DNA of 64,000 nucleotides from Sphingomonas faeni (GCF_003053745.1 NZ_QAYE01000005.1:124001-188000), one strand, 5' to 3'. Shown: positions 1-10,766, numbered from the stretch's first letter. Notes: a model not told the origin generated them from the sequence alone. Program-made: numbers and translations.

Positions 1-1
1 C

Positions 2-226
2 GGGCTCGAAGCGACTGGTCGCGAGCTGGAGAGCGTGTTCCAGCGCCACGGCATCACCAAGATCGCGGCCGAGGGCCAGATGCTCGATCCGAACAAGCAC
101 CAGGCGATGCTGGAAATGCCGAGCGACCAGCCGCCAGGCACGATCGTCCAGGAGATGCAGGCGGGCTACATGATCAAGGACCGCCTGCTGCGTCCCGCCA
201 TGGTCGGCGTCGCCAAAGCTGGCTGA
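2..226 (+). CDS. grpE: Nucleotide exchange factor GrpE (3' part only)
   Basis: GrpE is the cytosolic co-chaperone that releases ADP from DnaK. Only the last 74 residues lie in the window; the reading frame is open to the left edge. The visible part is the C-terminal beta domain, with the family signature running from LDPNKHQAM through PPGTIVQEMQAGY to DRLLRPAMVGVAK. The dnaK and dnaJ genes lie 3 kb downstream on the same strand, so this is the usual chaperone neighbourhood, but here a threonine synthase gene and a minus-strand gene pair separate grpE from dnaK. Identification is secure; the start is outside the window. Confidence 0.93.
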   Translation, partial: GLEATGRELESVFQRHGITKIAAEGQMLDPNKHQAMLEMPSDQPPGTIVQEMQAGYMIKDRLLRPAMVGVAKAG

Positions 227-236
227 CACCGTCTTG

Positions 237-346
237 CTCCCCTCCCTGACAGGGAGGGGCTGGGGGTGGGTCGGCCAGTTGGCTATCGGTGCGCCCGCCC
301 CAGACCGACCCACCCCCGACCCCTCCCTTCCAGGGAGGGGGGAGAG
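237..346. repeat. Family A paired intergenic palindrome
   Basis: Two inverted arms (about 237-281 and 300-346). Each is built from a small hairpin (CCCTCCCT, short loop, AGGGAGGG) and a G-rich run ending GGGTGGGT. The second arm is roughly the reverse complement of the first. Similar units recur at nine other intergenic places in the window. It fills the gap between grpE and the threonine synthase gene and probably acts on the RNA as a hairpin. Confidence 0.75.
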
Positions 347-351
347 CAGCG

Positions 352-1575
352 ATGAACCAGAACCTCACGACCGATCGCCAGACCTTCGTCACGCATCTCG
401 AATGCTCGATCACCGGCGAGCGGTACGAGGCGGATCAGCTTCATGGGCTGTCGCGTGCGGGGCGGCCGTTGCTAGTGCGCTACGACCTCGACGCCGTGCG
501 ATCGACGATTTCGCGAGACACGATCGAGGCTCGGCCGACAGACCTGTGGCGCTGGCGCGAACTGCTTCCCGTGCGCCACACGTCCAACATCGTCAGCCTC
601 GGCGAGATCGAGACGCCGCTGGTGCCGCTGACCAAGTCCGGCGGCCCCAACGTGTTGGTCAAGGACGAAGGCCGCCTCCCAACCGGCAGCTTCAAAGCTC
701 GAGGCCTCGTCATGGCCGTCGCGATGGCGAAGGAGTTGGGCGTCACGAAGATCGCGATGCCGACCAACGGCAATGCGGGCGCGGCGCTGGCGGCGTACGC
801 CACCCGCTGCGGGATCGAGACGATCGTGTTCTGCCCCGACGACACGCCCGAGATCAACGTCCGCGAGATTGCGATGCAGGGCGCGCGCGTCTGGCGGGTC
901 AACGGGTTGATCGACGATTGCGGCGCGATCGTGGGGAAGGGCGCCGCGGAAGGCCGCTGGTTCGATTTCTCGACGCTCAAGGAGCCCTATCGGATCGAGG
1001 GCAAGAAGACGATGGGGCTCGAACTCGCCGCGCAGTTCGGCTGGAAACTGCCCGACGCGATCTTCTACCCGACTGGCGGCGGCACCGGGCTGATCGGCAT
1101 GTGGAAGGCGTTCGACGAACTCGAGAAGCTCGGCTGGATCGGCTCCGAGCGCCCGAAGATGTTCGCGGTGCAGGCGAGCGGCTGCGCGCCGATCGTCCGC
1201 GCGTTCGAGGCGGGCGAGGAGCATGCCGAACGTTGGGAAGATGCGAGCACCGTCGCGGCGGGCATTCGCGTGCCGAAGGCGGTCGGTGACTTCCTGATCC
1301 TCCGCGCGGTACGCGAGAGCGGCGGGCAGGCATTGGCGGTCGGCGATCCGGCGATCCTGAAGGCGGTCGATGCGGCGGCGAAGCAGGACGGGCTGCTGCT
1401 GTGCCCCGAGGGCGGTGCGACGTTGGCCGCCTATCATCAGGCGCTGAACACCGGGTTGGTCGACGAGGACGACAAGGTCGTTCTTTTCAACTGCGCGTCC
1501 GGACTGAAATATCCGATGCCCGAGGCACCGCAAGCGCTTGATAGGACACGACCTATCGATTTCGACGCGCTGTAA
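352..1575 (+). CDS. thrC: Threonine synthase (PLP-dependent)
   Basis: A 407-residue fold-type II PLP enzyme, predicted to convert O-phosphohomoserine to threonine in the cytosol. The PLP lysine is K115 in the GSFKARG motif, and the phosphate-binding loop GGGTG is at 242-246; both are typical of threonine synthase and related dehydratases. I start at ATG 352, just after GGAGAG. The frame stays open upstream, but that stretch is translated repeat sequence (Pro/Gly-rich), so it is unlikely to be coding. Some members of this family are threonine synthase-like enzymes of other specificity, so the exact substrate is family inference. It sits alone between grpE and a minus-strand pair. Confidence 0.82.
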   Translation: MNQNLTTDRQTFVTHLECSITGERYEADQLHGLSRAGRPLLVRYDLDAVRSTISRDTIEARPTDLWRWRELLPVRHTSNIVSLGEIETPLVPLTKSGGPNVLVKDEGRLPTGSFKARGLVMAVAMAKELGVTKIAMPTNGNAGAALAAYATRCGIETIVFCPDDTPEINVREIAMQGARVWRVNGLIDDCGAIVGKGAAEGRWFDFSTLKEPYRIEGKKTMGLELAAQFGWKLPDAIFYPTGGGTGLIGMWKAFDELEKLGWIGSERPKMFAVQASGCAPIVRAFEAGEEHAERWEDASTVAAGIRVPKAVGDFLILRAVRESGGQALAVGDPAILKAVDAAAKQDGLLLCPEGGATLAAYHQALNTGLVDEDDKVVLFNCASGLKYPMPEAPQALDRTRPIDFDAL

Positions 1576-1682
1576 ACGGCGCATTTCTGCCGATCGGGTG
1601 GGTCTCGATCTACCAGATCGGTGGTTGAAATTGATCCATGTTGGCTGCAACGGGGCGCCCTTATTTACAAAAGGGGTTCCCA

Positions 1683-1922
1683 ATGCAGAAAATCGTCCAG
1701 GTCGTTTGCGTCGTGCTCATCGCGGCGGCGGTGATGTTCGGCGGACGTTGGTACATGTACGTTGCGCAGGGTTCGAGCCCGTATGACGAGGTCGGCATCG
1801 CGTTGAACGGCTACGCGCCGGGACCGATGCGCGCCTGGGGCTGCCACAAGATGCAGGCGCGGTTCCCGGGCCAGTTGCCGCCTTATGGGTGTGCCGGGGC
1901 GGATGGGCGTAACTGGCTGTAA
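1683..1922 (+). CDS. Small membrane-anchored hypothetical protein
   Basis: 79 residues starting MQKIVQVV. Residues 4-22 form one hydrophobic segment (VCVVLIAAAVMFGG), either a signal anchor or an uncleaved signal peptide. The rest is short, with two cysteines (WGCHK and GCAGADGRNWL) that could pair outside the cytoplasm. A GGGG stretch precedes the ATG, and I prefer this start to an ATG 45 bases upstream because it puts the hydrophobic segment at the N-terminus. I do not recognise the family. Codon use matches neighbouring genes. Confidence 0.6.
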   Translation: MQKIVQVVCVVLIAAAVMFGGRWYMYVAQGSSPYDEVGIALNGYAPGPMRAWGCHKMQARFPGQLPPYGCAGADGRNWL

Positions 1923-1931
1923 CAAAACGTC

Positions 1932-2014
1932 CGTCATCCCAGCGAAAGCTGGCATCTCCCCGTGATAGCGCGCGCCCTCGCCGCTTGAGATCCCAGCTTT
2001 CGCTGGGATGACGG
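1932..2014. repeat. Family C palindrome (GTCATCCCAGCGAAAGCTGG type)
   Basis: Inverted arms GTCATCCCAGCGAAAGCTGG and CCAGCTTTCGCTGGGATGAC flank about 45 bases. The same arms occur at 41371-41457. Located between the ends of the 79-residue protein gene and the convergent HExxH-protein gene, where it could also end transcription. Confidence 0.75.
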
Positions 2015-2046
2015 TGGGGGAGTGAACGGGGACGGGGTCGTGGACG

Positions 2047-2526
2047 TCAGGCCGACGCTAACGGCGTAAACGGCAGCACCGTCTCGTATTGCGCAAGCGG
2101 CGGTGCGCCCGCTACCTTTGCCCCCGCGCGCAGCAGGAACGCATGCCGGACGATCTCGCCCTGTTGCTCGATGCCGTAGCGGTGCAGCGCCACCCCAGGC
2201 CGGAACGCATAGTCGTACCGACACCAGGGATGCCGCGCCAAGGGCAGGAACACGCCGCGCTGGTGCTGCCAGATGTGCGTCATCTCGTGGACGAACAGCC
2301 CCTGCAATGTCAGGTTCGCGTGCGCGAAGTCGTCGCACCAGAGGTCGCCCTTGGGGTGGAAGTGGATGCAGCCGCGCGGTGCCATCACCGTATCGCGCGG
2401 CTGGAAGAACGCCCATTTGCTGCGCGCCAAACTCACCGAAGAGTAATCGATCGCGCCCCCGAACACCGATGCTGCGAGCGCCGTCTCCCCCTCGGTCAGC
2501 GTGCGCTTTGAGCCTGCTCGGGTCAC
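2047..2526 (-). CDS. HExxH zincin-like protein (sphingomonad 'vgr related' type)
   Basis: 159 residues with no signal peptide. The sequence contains a zinc-peptidase motif, H80-E81-M-T-H84 (in FVHEMTHIWQHQ), with the aromatic and histidine-rich surroundings expected of a zincin helix. From memory, similar sphingomonad proteins are often annotated as vgr related protein, which gives no function. The GTG start overlaps the stop of the upstream PCu(A)C gene by four bases (GTGA), so the two are almost certainly translated together; other starts would lie inside the PCu(A)C gene. Whether it cleaves protein or only binds metal cannot be told from sequence. An ancestral toxin/VgrG link is not supported here. 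Confidence 0.7.
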   Translation of the reverse strand: MTRAGSKRTLTEGETALAASVFGGAIDYSSVSLARSKWAFFQPRDTVMAPRGCIHFHPKGDLWCDDFAHANLTLQGLFVHEMTHIWQHQRGVFLPLARHPWCRYDYAFRPGVALHRYGIEQQGEIVRHAFLLRAGAKVAGAPPLAQYETVLPFTPLASA

Positions 2527-2960
2527 TTCCCTACCGGGGTTCCCGCCGCGACTACGGTCGCGTTGTTGATGATCCGCGTCCCATCGGCAAACGCGAACGT
2601 GAGCGTCACGCGATCGGCGGGCTTGATCCCCGAGTTCATGTCGAACAGCATCACGTGCCGCCCGCCCGGCGCGAACGCCACATCCGTGTTCGCCGGAATC
2701 TCCACGCGGGTCAGCGGCGTCATCGTCGACATGCCGCCTTTGTCCATCGTCTCGTGCATCTCCGACTTGATCGCGACGTCGGTCGTGGCCGAGATCAGCG
2801 TCGCAGGTGTGGGCCCCCCATGCACCGTGAAATACGCCGCCGCGGGCCGCCCGGTGACCGCGCCGAGCCGCACCCAGGCGCCGTCGACCGACAGTTCCTT
2901 CGGCGGCGAGCACGACGCTAGTGCCATCGCGGCAACACCCAGTCCGAAAACGATACGCAT
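2523..2960 (-). CDS. Copper chaperone PCu(A)C lipoprotein
   Basis: 145 residues. PCu(A)C proteins bind Cu(I) in the periplasm and help load the CuA or CuB sites of heme-copper oxidases. The full metal motif H-x10-M-x21-H-x-M is present as H69, M80, H102 and M104. The N-terminus has a lipobox, L14-A-S-C17, so the mature protein is probably anchored to a membrane. First gene of a two-gene unit with the HExxH protein downstream (four-base overlap). It is divergent from dnaK. The family is clear; the oxidase it serves is not in this window. Confidence 0.9.
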   Translation of the reverse strand: MRIVFGLGVAAMALASCSPPKELSVDGAWVRLGAVTGRPAAAYFTVHGGPTPATLISATTDVAIKSEMHETMDKGGMSTMTPLTRVEIPANTDVAFAPGGRHVMLFDMNSGIKPADRVTLTFAFADGTRIINNATVVAAGTPVGK

Positions 2961-3012
2961 AGGTTACTTTTCCCCGGGCCCTGCCTCTTGCGCATCCTAT
3001 GACGGGTACAAT

Positions 3013-3040
3013 CTTGCGGCAAGCGCGAGGCCACCTATAT
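3013..3040 (+). promoter_or_regulatory. RpoH (sigma-32) heat-shock promoter of dnaK
   Basis: CTTG at 3013-3016, then exactly 17 bases, then CCTATAT at 3034-3040. This matches the alphaproteobacterial sigma-32 pattern CTTG-N17/18-CYTATNT. It lies about 90 bases before the dnaK start, so the transcript would have a leader of about 80 nt. Confidence 0.75.
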
Positions 3041-3058
3041 CGCGCCCATCATCAGAAA

Positions 3059-3086
3059 GGTTCCACTGCCGTAACGGGGTGGAACC
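3059..3086 (+). promoter_or_regulatory. Hairpin in the dnaK 5' leader
   Basis: Perfect 8-bp stem GGTTCCAC / GTGGAACC, with a further CCG/CGG pairing inside the 12-base loop. It starts about 10-12 bases after the expected RpoH transcription start and ends 42 bases before the ATG. It does not cover the ribosome-binding site, so a role in mRNA stability is more likely than a simple thermometer. It is not the CIRCE operator. Confidence 0.5.
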
Positions 3087-3128
3087 GGTTTCGTATTTTC
3101 GTTTCAAGTGAGGGGCTAATCAGAACTC

Positions 3129-5036
<1,908 letters not shown>

Positions 5037-5042
5037 CCGACG

Positions 5043-5148
5043 TCCCCCTCTCCCCGTCGGGGAGAGGGTCGGGGTGAGGGGCAGTACCGAGAGGGGCCGC
5101 GTGTGGCGCCCCTCTCCCAACCCTCTCCCCGGAGGGGAGAGGGCTTGA
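5043..5148. repeat. Family A palindrome between dnaK and dnaJ
   Basis: Arms CCCCTCTCCCCGTCGGGGAG... and ...CCCCGGAGGGGAGAGGG face each other and carry the GTCGGGGTGAGGGG variant of the family A core. It fills the dnaK-dnaJ gap up to four bases before the dnaJ ATG, so the dnaJ ribosome-binding site lies inside or beside the second hairpin arm. Confidence 0.75.
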
Positions 5149-5152
5149 GATC

Positions 5153-6289
5153 ATGAGTACCCAGACAGATTATTACGAACTGCTCGAATGCGAGCGGACC
5201 GCGGATGCGGGGACGATCAAGTCGTCCTACCGCAAGCTCGCGATGAAGTATCACCCGGACAAGAATGCCGGCTGCAAGGATTCCGAAGCGCAGTTCAAGG
5301 CGGTCAGCGAGGCCTATGAGTGCCTCAAGGATCCGCAGAAGCGCGCGGCCTATGATCGCTTCGGCCACGCTGCGTTCCAGAATGGCGGCGGCGGTGGCGG
5401 TCACGGTGGCGGCGCGCAGGATTTCGGTGGCTTCAGCGACATCTTCGAAAGCGTCTTCGGCGAATTCATGGGCGGCGCACAGCGCGACGGCGGTCGCTCG
5501 GCTGCGCGACGCGGCGCGGACCTGCGCTACGACATGGAAGTCAGCCTGGAGGAAGCCTTCCACGGCAAGACGACCGAGATCACGATCGACGTCTCCGCGC
5601 TCTGCGACACCTGCGACGGCTCGGGTGCCAAGGCCGGTACGCGGGCTAAGACCTGCCAGCATTGCGGCGGTCACGGCAAGGTGCGCGCGCAGCAAGGCTT
5701 CTTCGTGGTCGAGCGCGCCTGCCCGGTCTGCAACGGCGCGGGCGAAGTCATCGCCGACCCGTGCCCCGATTGCCGCGGCGAAGGTCGCGTCGAGAAGACC
5801 AAGACGCTGTCGATCAACGTGCCCCCAGGCGTCGACGAGGGCACGCGGATCCGCATGTCGGGCGAAGGCGAGGCGGGCGCCCGCGGCGCGCCGTCCGGCG
5901 ATCTTTACATCTTCCTCCACGTGACCAAGCACAATCTGTTCGAGCGCGAGGGAACCACGCTCTTCGCGCGCGCACCGATCAGCTTCACGGTCGCGTCGCT
6001 CGGCGGATCGCTGTCGATCCCCGGCCTCGACGGCCGCACGCACGAGGTGAAGATTCCCGCCGGTATCCAGTCGGGCAAGCAACTCCGCCAACGCGGCGCC
6101 GGCATGCCCGTCCTGCAAGGCCGCGGCCACGGCGACCTCGTCGTCCAGATCGACGTCGAAACCCCCACGCGTCTCAGCAACCGCCAGAAGGAACTGCTCG
6201 AGATGTTCCGCGAGACGGAAACGGGTGACGAGTGCCCGGCCAGCCAGGGCTTCTTCGCCAAGCTGAAGGGCGTGTTCGCCGGGGAATGA
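5153..6289 (+). CDS. dnaJ: Chaperone protein DnaJ (Hsp40)
   Basis: 378 residues, standard length. Co-chaperone that delivers substrates to DnaK and stimulates its ATPase. J domain at 1-70 with HPD at 34-36; then a Gly/Phe-rich linker (GGGGGGHGGGAQDFGGF); then four zinc-finger repeats CDTCDGSG, CQHCGGHG, CPVCNGAG and CPDCRGEG; then the C-terminal substrate-binding domains. All zinc cysteines are present, so this is a type I DnaJ. Likely co-transcribed with dnaK from the RpoH promoter, through the repeat between them. Confidence 0.97.
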   Translation: MSTQTDYYELLECERTADAGTIKSSYRKLAMKYHPDKNAGCKDSEAQFKAVSEAYECLKDPQKRAAYDRFGHAAFQNGGGGGGHGGGAQDFGGFSDIFESVFGEFMGGAQRDGGRSAARRGADLRYDMEVSLEEAFHGKTTEITIDVSALCDTCDGSGAKAGTRAKTCQHCGGHGKVRAQQGFFVVERACPVCNGAGEVIADPCPDCRGEGRVEKTKTLSINVPPGVDEGTRIRMSGEGEAGARGAPSGDLYIFLHVTKHNLFEREGTTLFARAPISFTVASLGGSLSIPGLDGRTHEVKIPAGIQSGKQLRQRGAGMPVLQGRGHGDLVVQIDVETPTRLSNRQKELLEMFRETETGDECPASQGFFAKLKGVFAGE

Positions 6290-6323
6290 ACCGAGCTACC
6301 ATATAGATCTAAAGGGGGGCGCA

Positions 6324-6794
6324 ATGCTGGCATGTCTTTTCACTGCGATGGCCTGTTGGCTGGTCATGGCCACCGCCCCCCAGACGCCAATCGGCAACGC
6401 AATGCGCCGAGTACTGATCGATAGGCCTGCGGCGCGGTTGGCACGGTTCACGCGGGGCGATGCCGCCGTCATGTTCCTGCTGATGCTGACGGCCGCGATG
6501 GTCACGCTCGTCGGCGAAGGCGACGGTATCAGGCTGCTCACTCTGGCCGCCCCCGATGTAGCGATCTGGATCACGACGTTCGAGATTTCGGCCTATGTCG
6601 ACATTCTCATGGCGCTGGCCGCTGCGGCATCCAGTCTGCGCGTTCGAGGTTTCACGACGCGCTGGCTCGAGGTCTTCACTCGTCGCCCGGCTGCAAAAGC
6701 GCACAAGCGTGCGATCCGCTCGCGGAAGAAGCGATCGACGAATGCAGACAACGACGACGACAGACATTGGCGTCAAACCGCGCTTGCCGCCTGA
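6324..6794 (+). CDS. Hypothetical membrane protein
   Basis: 156 residues. Three or four hydrophobic segments can be seen: about 1-16, 45-62, 70-90 and 92-108. After these comes a strongly basic and then polar tail (RRPAAKAHKRAIRSRKKR, then NADNDDD), which should be cytoplasmic. AAAGGGGGG lies just ahead of the ATG. I do not recognise the family. It follows dnaJ by 34 bases with no visible terminator, so it could be partly co-transcribed with the chaperones, although nothing in it suggests a chaperone role. Confidence 0.6.
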   Translation: MLACLFTAMACWLVMATAPQTPIGNAMRRVLIDRPAARLARFTRGDAAVMFLLMLTAAMVTLVGEGDGIRLLTLAAPDVAIWITTFEISAYVDILMALAAAASSLRVRGFTTRWLEVFTRRPAAKAHKRAIRSRKKRSTNADNDDDRHWRQTALAA

Positions 6795-6866
6795 CACCGG
6801 GAGTGAGTTCGAGCTTGCCTGATCCGCATCATCCGCCAGAATGCGAAACGAACACCGAGGAATGAT

Positions 6867-7319
6867 ATGCGCGGACAGGTTTTAGGCGTCGATCCCCGCA
6901 CGGGCGAAGGGCTCGTCGCGGGACAGGACGGACAGCGGTACCGGTTCGCGCGCGAAGACTGGGCGCATCGCGGCGAACCCGCGATCGGTTTGGAAGTTGA
7001 TTTCGAGGCTGCCAACGATCGCGCGCTCAGCGTCTTCCCGATGCCGACTGCGCCGAGCCCGCGTCGCGCCGTTCCGCCGGCGGCCCTCCCCACCAACGAT
7101 CGCAACAAATACGTCGCCGCAGTCATGGCGTTCGTGATCGGCACGCTCGGCATCCACCGCTTCTACCTCGGCCGGACCGGCTCGGGGATCGTCATGCTGG
7201 TGCTCACGCTCACGGTCGTCGGCGTCGTCATCAGCGCGCCGTGGGCGTTGATCGACATGATCCGCTATCTGGTGATGTCCGACGATGAGTTCGCCGCCCG
7301 CTATCCGCGCAAGCGGTAG
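6867..7319 (+). CDS. TM2 domain-containing protein
   Basis: 150 residues. The N-terminal 60 residues (MRGQVLGVDPRTGEGLVAG) look like a small beta-barrel, similar to cold-shock or OB folds. A linker leads to a TM2 domain of two membrane helices with the family pattern: GTLGIHRFYLGRTGSGIVML, then APWALIDMIRYLV. TM2 proteins are widespread inner-membrane proteins of unclear function. GAGGAA before the ATG supports this start. Stands alone, between a membrane protein and a family A repeat. Confidence 0.82.
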   Translation: MRGQVLGVDPRTGEGLVAGQDGQRYRFAREDWAHRGEPAIGLEVDFEAANDRALSVFPMPTAPSPRRAVPPAALPTNDRNKYVAAVMAFVIGTLGIHRFYLGRTGSGIVMLVLTLTVVGVVISAPWALIDMIRYLVMSDDEFAARYPRKR

Positions 7320-7348
7320 CCAAAGACCTGACCGGCATCGCTTGAATC

Positions 7349-7478
7349 CTCCCCCACCAGGGGGAGGTGGCTGGCTCTTGCCAGACGGAGGGGGAGGCAA
7401 GCGCAACCGGATGTTCCGTGTCCTCTCCCTCCGCCACCTTCGGCGACACCTCCCCCTGGCGGGGGAGGATCGGTAGGG
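7349..7478. repeat. Family A palindrome (CCTCCCCCACCAGGGGGAGG variant)
   Basis: Left arm near 7349-7405 and right arm near 7434-7478, each with a CCTCCCCC...GGGGGAGG hairpin. Lies between the convergent TM2 and PepSY genes, where it may terminate both transcripts. Confidence 0.65.
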
Positions 7479-7495
7479 GGCTCACTTACGACGGA

Positions 7496-7759
7496 TCAGT
7501 CGCGATCGCGCTCCAGCTTCGTCACCTTGCCGTTATGCGGGTCGACGTGGAATTCGTACTTCGCGCCACGGCGCGCGGCTTCCCCTTCCCAATGGCCATC
7601 GTCGGCCTCGATCTTGGTGACGTTGTAACCGCGCTTGGCGAGCATCGCCGTCACGCGCGCGCTGCTGATCCAGCCGCGACCCGGTTCGTCGGCAAAGGCG
7701 GGCGCGCTGGCCATTGCGGCCATGGCAAACGCGGCGGCGATGAGAATGGGTTTCGACAT
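7496..7759 (-). CDS. Small periplasmic PepSY-domain protein
   Basis: 87 residues. A signal peptide (about 1-23, ending ASAPAFA) is followed by one PepSY domain: a helix with VTAMLAKRGYNVTKIEADDGHWEGEA and then strands ending FHVDPHNGKVTKLERD. PepSY domains often inhibit proteases or bind metals or peptides in the periplasm; nothing here says which. AAGGAG is well placed before the ATG. An EcfG-like promoter lies about 28 bases upstream, which would put the gene in the general stress response. Confidence 0.75.
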   Translation of the reverse strand: MSKPILIAAAFAMAAMASAPAFADEPGRGWISSARVTAMLAKRGYNVTKIEADDGHWEGEAARRGAKYEFHVDPHNGKVTKLERDRD

Positions 7760-7786
7760 GATACGATCTCCTTGTTGCGCGTTTTG

Positions 7787-7811
7787 AACGCGAGGAAATC
7801 GATTTGGTTCT
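7787..7811 (-). promoter_or_regulatory. EcfG-like general-stress promoter (weak match)
   Basis: Read on the minus strand: AGAAC, 16 bases, CGTT. The alphaproteobacterial EcfG consensus is GGAAC-N16/17-CGTT, so there is one mismatch. It lies just upstream of the PepSY gene. A chance match is possible. Confidence 0.35.
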
Positions 7812-7899
7812 AAGTCAGGTACTTACGCAGCCAGATAGACCGCGCGAAAACTCGGGCCCTAGCCGCGCCCCCTCGGAAGGGGGCGGGCGGGCCGATGGA

Positions 7900-7986
7900 T
7901 CAGAAGGCGGTGATGACCACCCCGACCACCAGCGCTTGAGCCGCGATCGCCAGCATGGTGCTGGTCACGGTTTCGAACATGCGCAT
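7900..7986 (-). CDS. 28-residue single-helix microprotein (candidate)
   Basis: ATG at 7986, preceded by GGAG at a spacing of about 8 bases. The product starts MRMFETVTSTMLAI and is a single hydrophobic helix ending VVGVVITAF. It is not a fragment of a longer recognisable gene and lies alone between the PepSY gene and purB. It could be a small inner-membrane protein; it could also be a chance frame, since 28 codons are easy to find by accident. The well-placed ribosome-binding site is the main support. Confidence 0.4.
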   Translation of the reverse strand: MRMFETVTSTMLAIAAQALVVGVVITAF

Positions 7987-8131
7987 GGGTAGGTCTCCGA
8001 TGCCGGAACAATATCCGGCAAGCGGGATATGGGCATAGTTGCGTGCTGTCGCAATTTTGTAACACGTAATCGCAATTGCGTTGCGTGCACTTTGAGGCTG
8101 CTTGGGCGACACATTTGCCCGACCACGACGC

Positions 8132-8246
8132 GCTCCCCTCCCTGGAAGGGAGGGGCAGGGGGTGGGTCGGTTTCCGCAAATTCCAGACGGAGGTGGCTCG
8201 AACTGGCCAACCCACCCCCAACCCCTCCTTTCAGGGAGGGGGGAAT
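8132..8246. repeat. Family A paired palindrome
   Basis: CCCTCCCTGGAAGGGAGGGG-type hairpin and GGGGGTGGGTCGG at 8132-8171, mirrored at about 8208-8246. It follows the purB stop codon on the minus strand and could end the purB transcript. Confidence 0.75.
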
Positions 8247-8264
8247 GTATCTCTTTCGGTGACT

Positions 8265-9563
<1,299 letters not shown>

Positions 9564-9795
9564 CGGGTTTCCTCGGGAGCGTGAAGGGTAGGGCGCGTCG
9601 CGTGCCGTTCGGCCCGCGGTTGCATGCGAAACGCGGTAGCAGGACGCAGGGGAAGGTTCAAACACCCGTCGCGAGGTATAAATCCGGGTATGTCGCGTGT
9701 ATAGAGTTAGCAAGCGGTTCGCGATGCCGAGTATATATCGGGCATGGTCGCAAAATCGCTTAAGTAGACGCGTAGAACACTACCGGAGAGACGCA

Positions 9796-10224
9796 ATGTT
9801 GAAATATGCTATGCTGGCCGGCGCGGTACTGGTTGCTGCACCCGTATTGGCGCAGACGACCATGACATCCCCGCAGACTTCGGCGTCGGGCGGTGCTGCT
9901 GTCGGCCAGGCCGCCCCATCTGGTACGCCAACCGATGCAGTGCCGATGCAACCCGCCGCGCGCGAGCAGCCCGCGACCGGCAGCCAGGTCGCACAGGTCG
10001 TCGACACCGAGTTCCCGACCTACGACAAGAACGGCGACGGGAAGCTCAGTGCGACCGAGTTCGGCGGATGGATGGTCGCACTGAAGAGCAAGACCGATCC
10101 GTCGACCAAGCCCGACGCCCCCGAGACCAAGAAATGGGTCTCCGCCGCCTTCGCGCAGGCCGATACCGACAAGAGCAAGTCGCTGACCAAGACCGAGGTC
10201 ACCAGCTTCCTGTCGCAGGGCTGA
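9796..10224 (+). CDS. Secreted EF-hand protein
   Basis: 142 residues. A signal peptide (1-19, cleavage after VLAQ or nearby) and a low-complexity Ala/Thr/Pro/Gln linker (20-65) precede two EF-hand loops: D77-E88 (DKNGDGKLSATE) and D123-E134 (DTDKSKSLTKTE). The first loop has all usual calcium ligands; the second has lysines within the loop but keeps D1, D3, S5 and E12. Small EF-hand periplasmic proteins of this type are common in sphingomonads; the function is unknown. CGGAGAG precedes the ATG. AT-rich sequence 9670-9770 probably holds the promoter. Confidence 0.8.
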   Translation: MLKYAMLAGAVLVAAPVLAQTTMTSPQTSASGGAAVGQAAPSGTPTDAVPMQPAAREQPATGSQVAQVVDTEFPTYDKNGDGKLSATEFGGWMVALKSKTDPSTKPDAPETKKWVSAAFAQADTDKSKSLTKTEVTSFLSQG

Positions 10225-10264
10225 CGGCAACGACACCTCCTTAAAGTGCCATTGCACGGATCGA

Positions 10265-10296
10265 GGCCGTCGGGTTCGCGCCCGGCGGCCTTCGTT
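10265..10296 (+). terminator. Intrinsic terminator after the EF-hand gene
   Basis: Stem GGCCGTCGGG / CCCGGCGGCC (one G-U pair), a 6-base loop and a TTCGTT tail, 40 bases past the EF-hand stop. The tail is short, so strength is uncertain. Confidence 0.5.
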
Positions 10297-10299
10297 CCG

Positions 10300-10701
10300 T
10301 CAGCCGTCCAGCGAACCCGTCGCCATCAGCGCGAGGAACGGATCGCGCACCCGCTGCGAGGCGCCGTTGAGCAGGCGCCGCATCCGCGCATCATACGCAT
10401 CGACGGGATCGTCCGCGCGCCGGTGTGCCATCGTCCAGGCGCCGAACTGTCGTTCGTGGATCGGGATGTTGTGCTGGAGCGACAGATCGTAATGACGATC
10501 GTCCTTAGTAATGCGACCGAACGTCGCGTCGACGAAAGCGGTCGGTCCCTCGATCACCTGAAGAAAATGCGTGCCGTCCGACCACAACAATCCGGTGATG
10601 TCATGCAGCGCGTTATTGTGCCGGGACTGCTGCAATATCCCCACGAGATCGGCCTTGTCGCCGGCTATGGTGCTCGAACTCATGTATAGAATTTGGCGCA
10701 T
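10300..10701 (-). CDS. BLUF blue-light photoreceptor protein
   Basis: 133 residues, essentially a single BLUF domain, which binds FAD and senses blue light through hydrogen-bond rearrangement. Every photocycle position is present and in register with AppA: Y6 (Y21), N30 (N45), Q48 (Q63), W89 (W104) and M91 (M106). The motifs ITGLLW (35-40), FLQVIEG and KDDRHYD are also typical. No output domain follows; only about 35 residues extend past the core, so signalling must occur through a partner or by oligomerisation. It lies 65 bases downstream of a small conserved gene on the same strand. No anti-repressor or cyclase partner is adjacent. Confidence 0.93.
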   Translation of the reverse strand: MRQILYMSSSTIAGDKADLVGILQQSRHNNALHDITGLLWSDGTHFLQVIEGPTAFVDATFGRITKDDRHYDLSLQHNIPIHERQFGAWTMAHRRADDPVDAYDARMRRLLNGASQRVRDPFLALMATGSLDG

Positions 10702-10766
10702 CGCGTCTCCGGTCGATAGTTGCGCATATCGCTACTATAGATCGGAGAGCTACGACTTGCGGTAGA

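Noticed and set aside
3100..3128. CIRCE operator in front of dnaK
   Set aside because: No TTAGCACTC-type inverted repeat. Heat control is better explained by the RpoH promoter.
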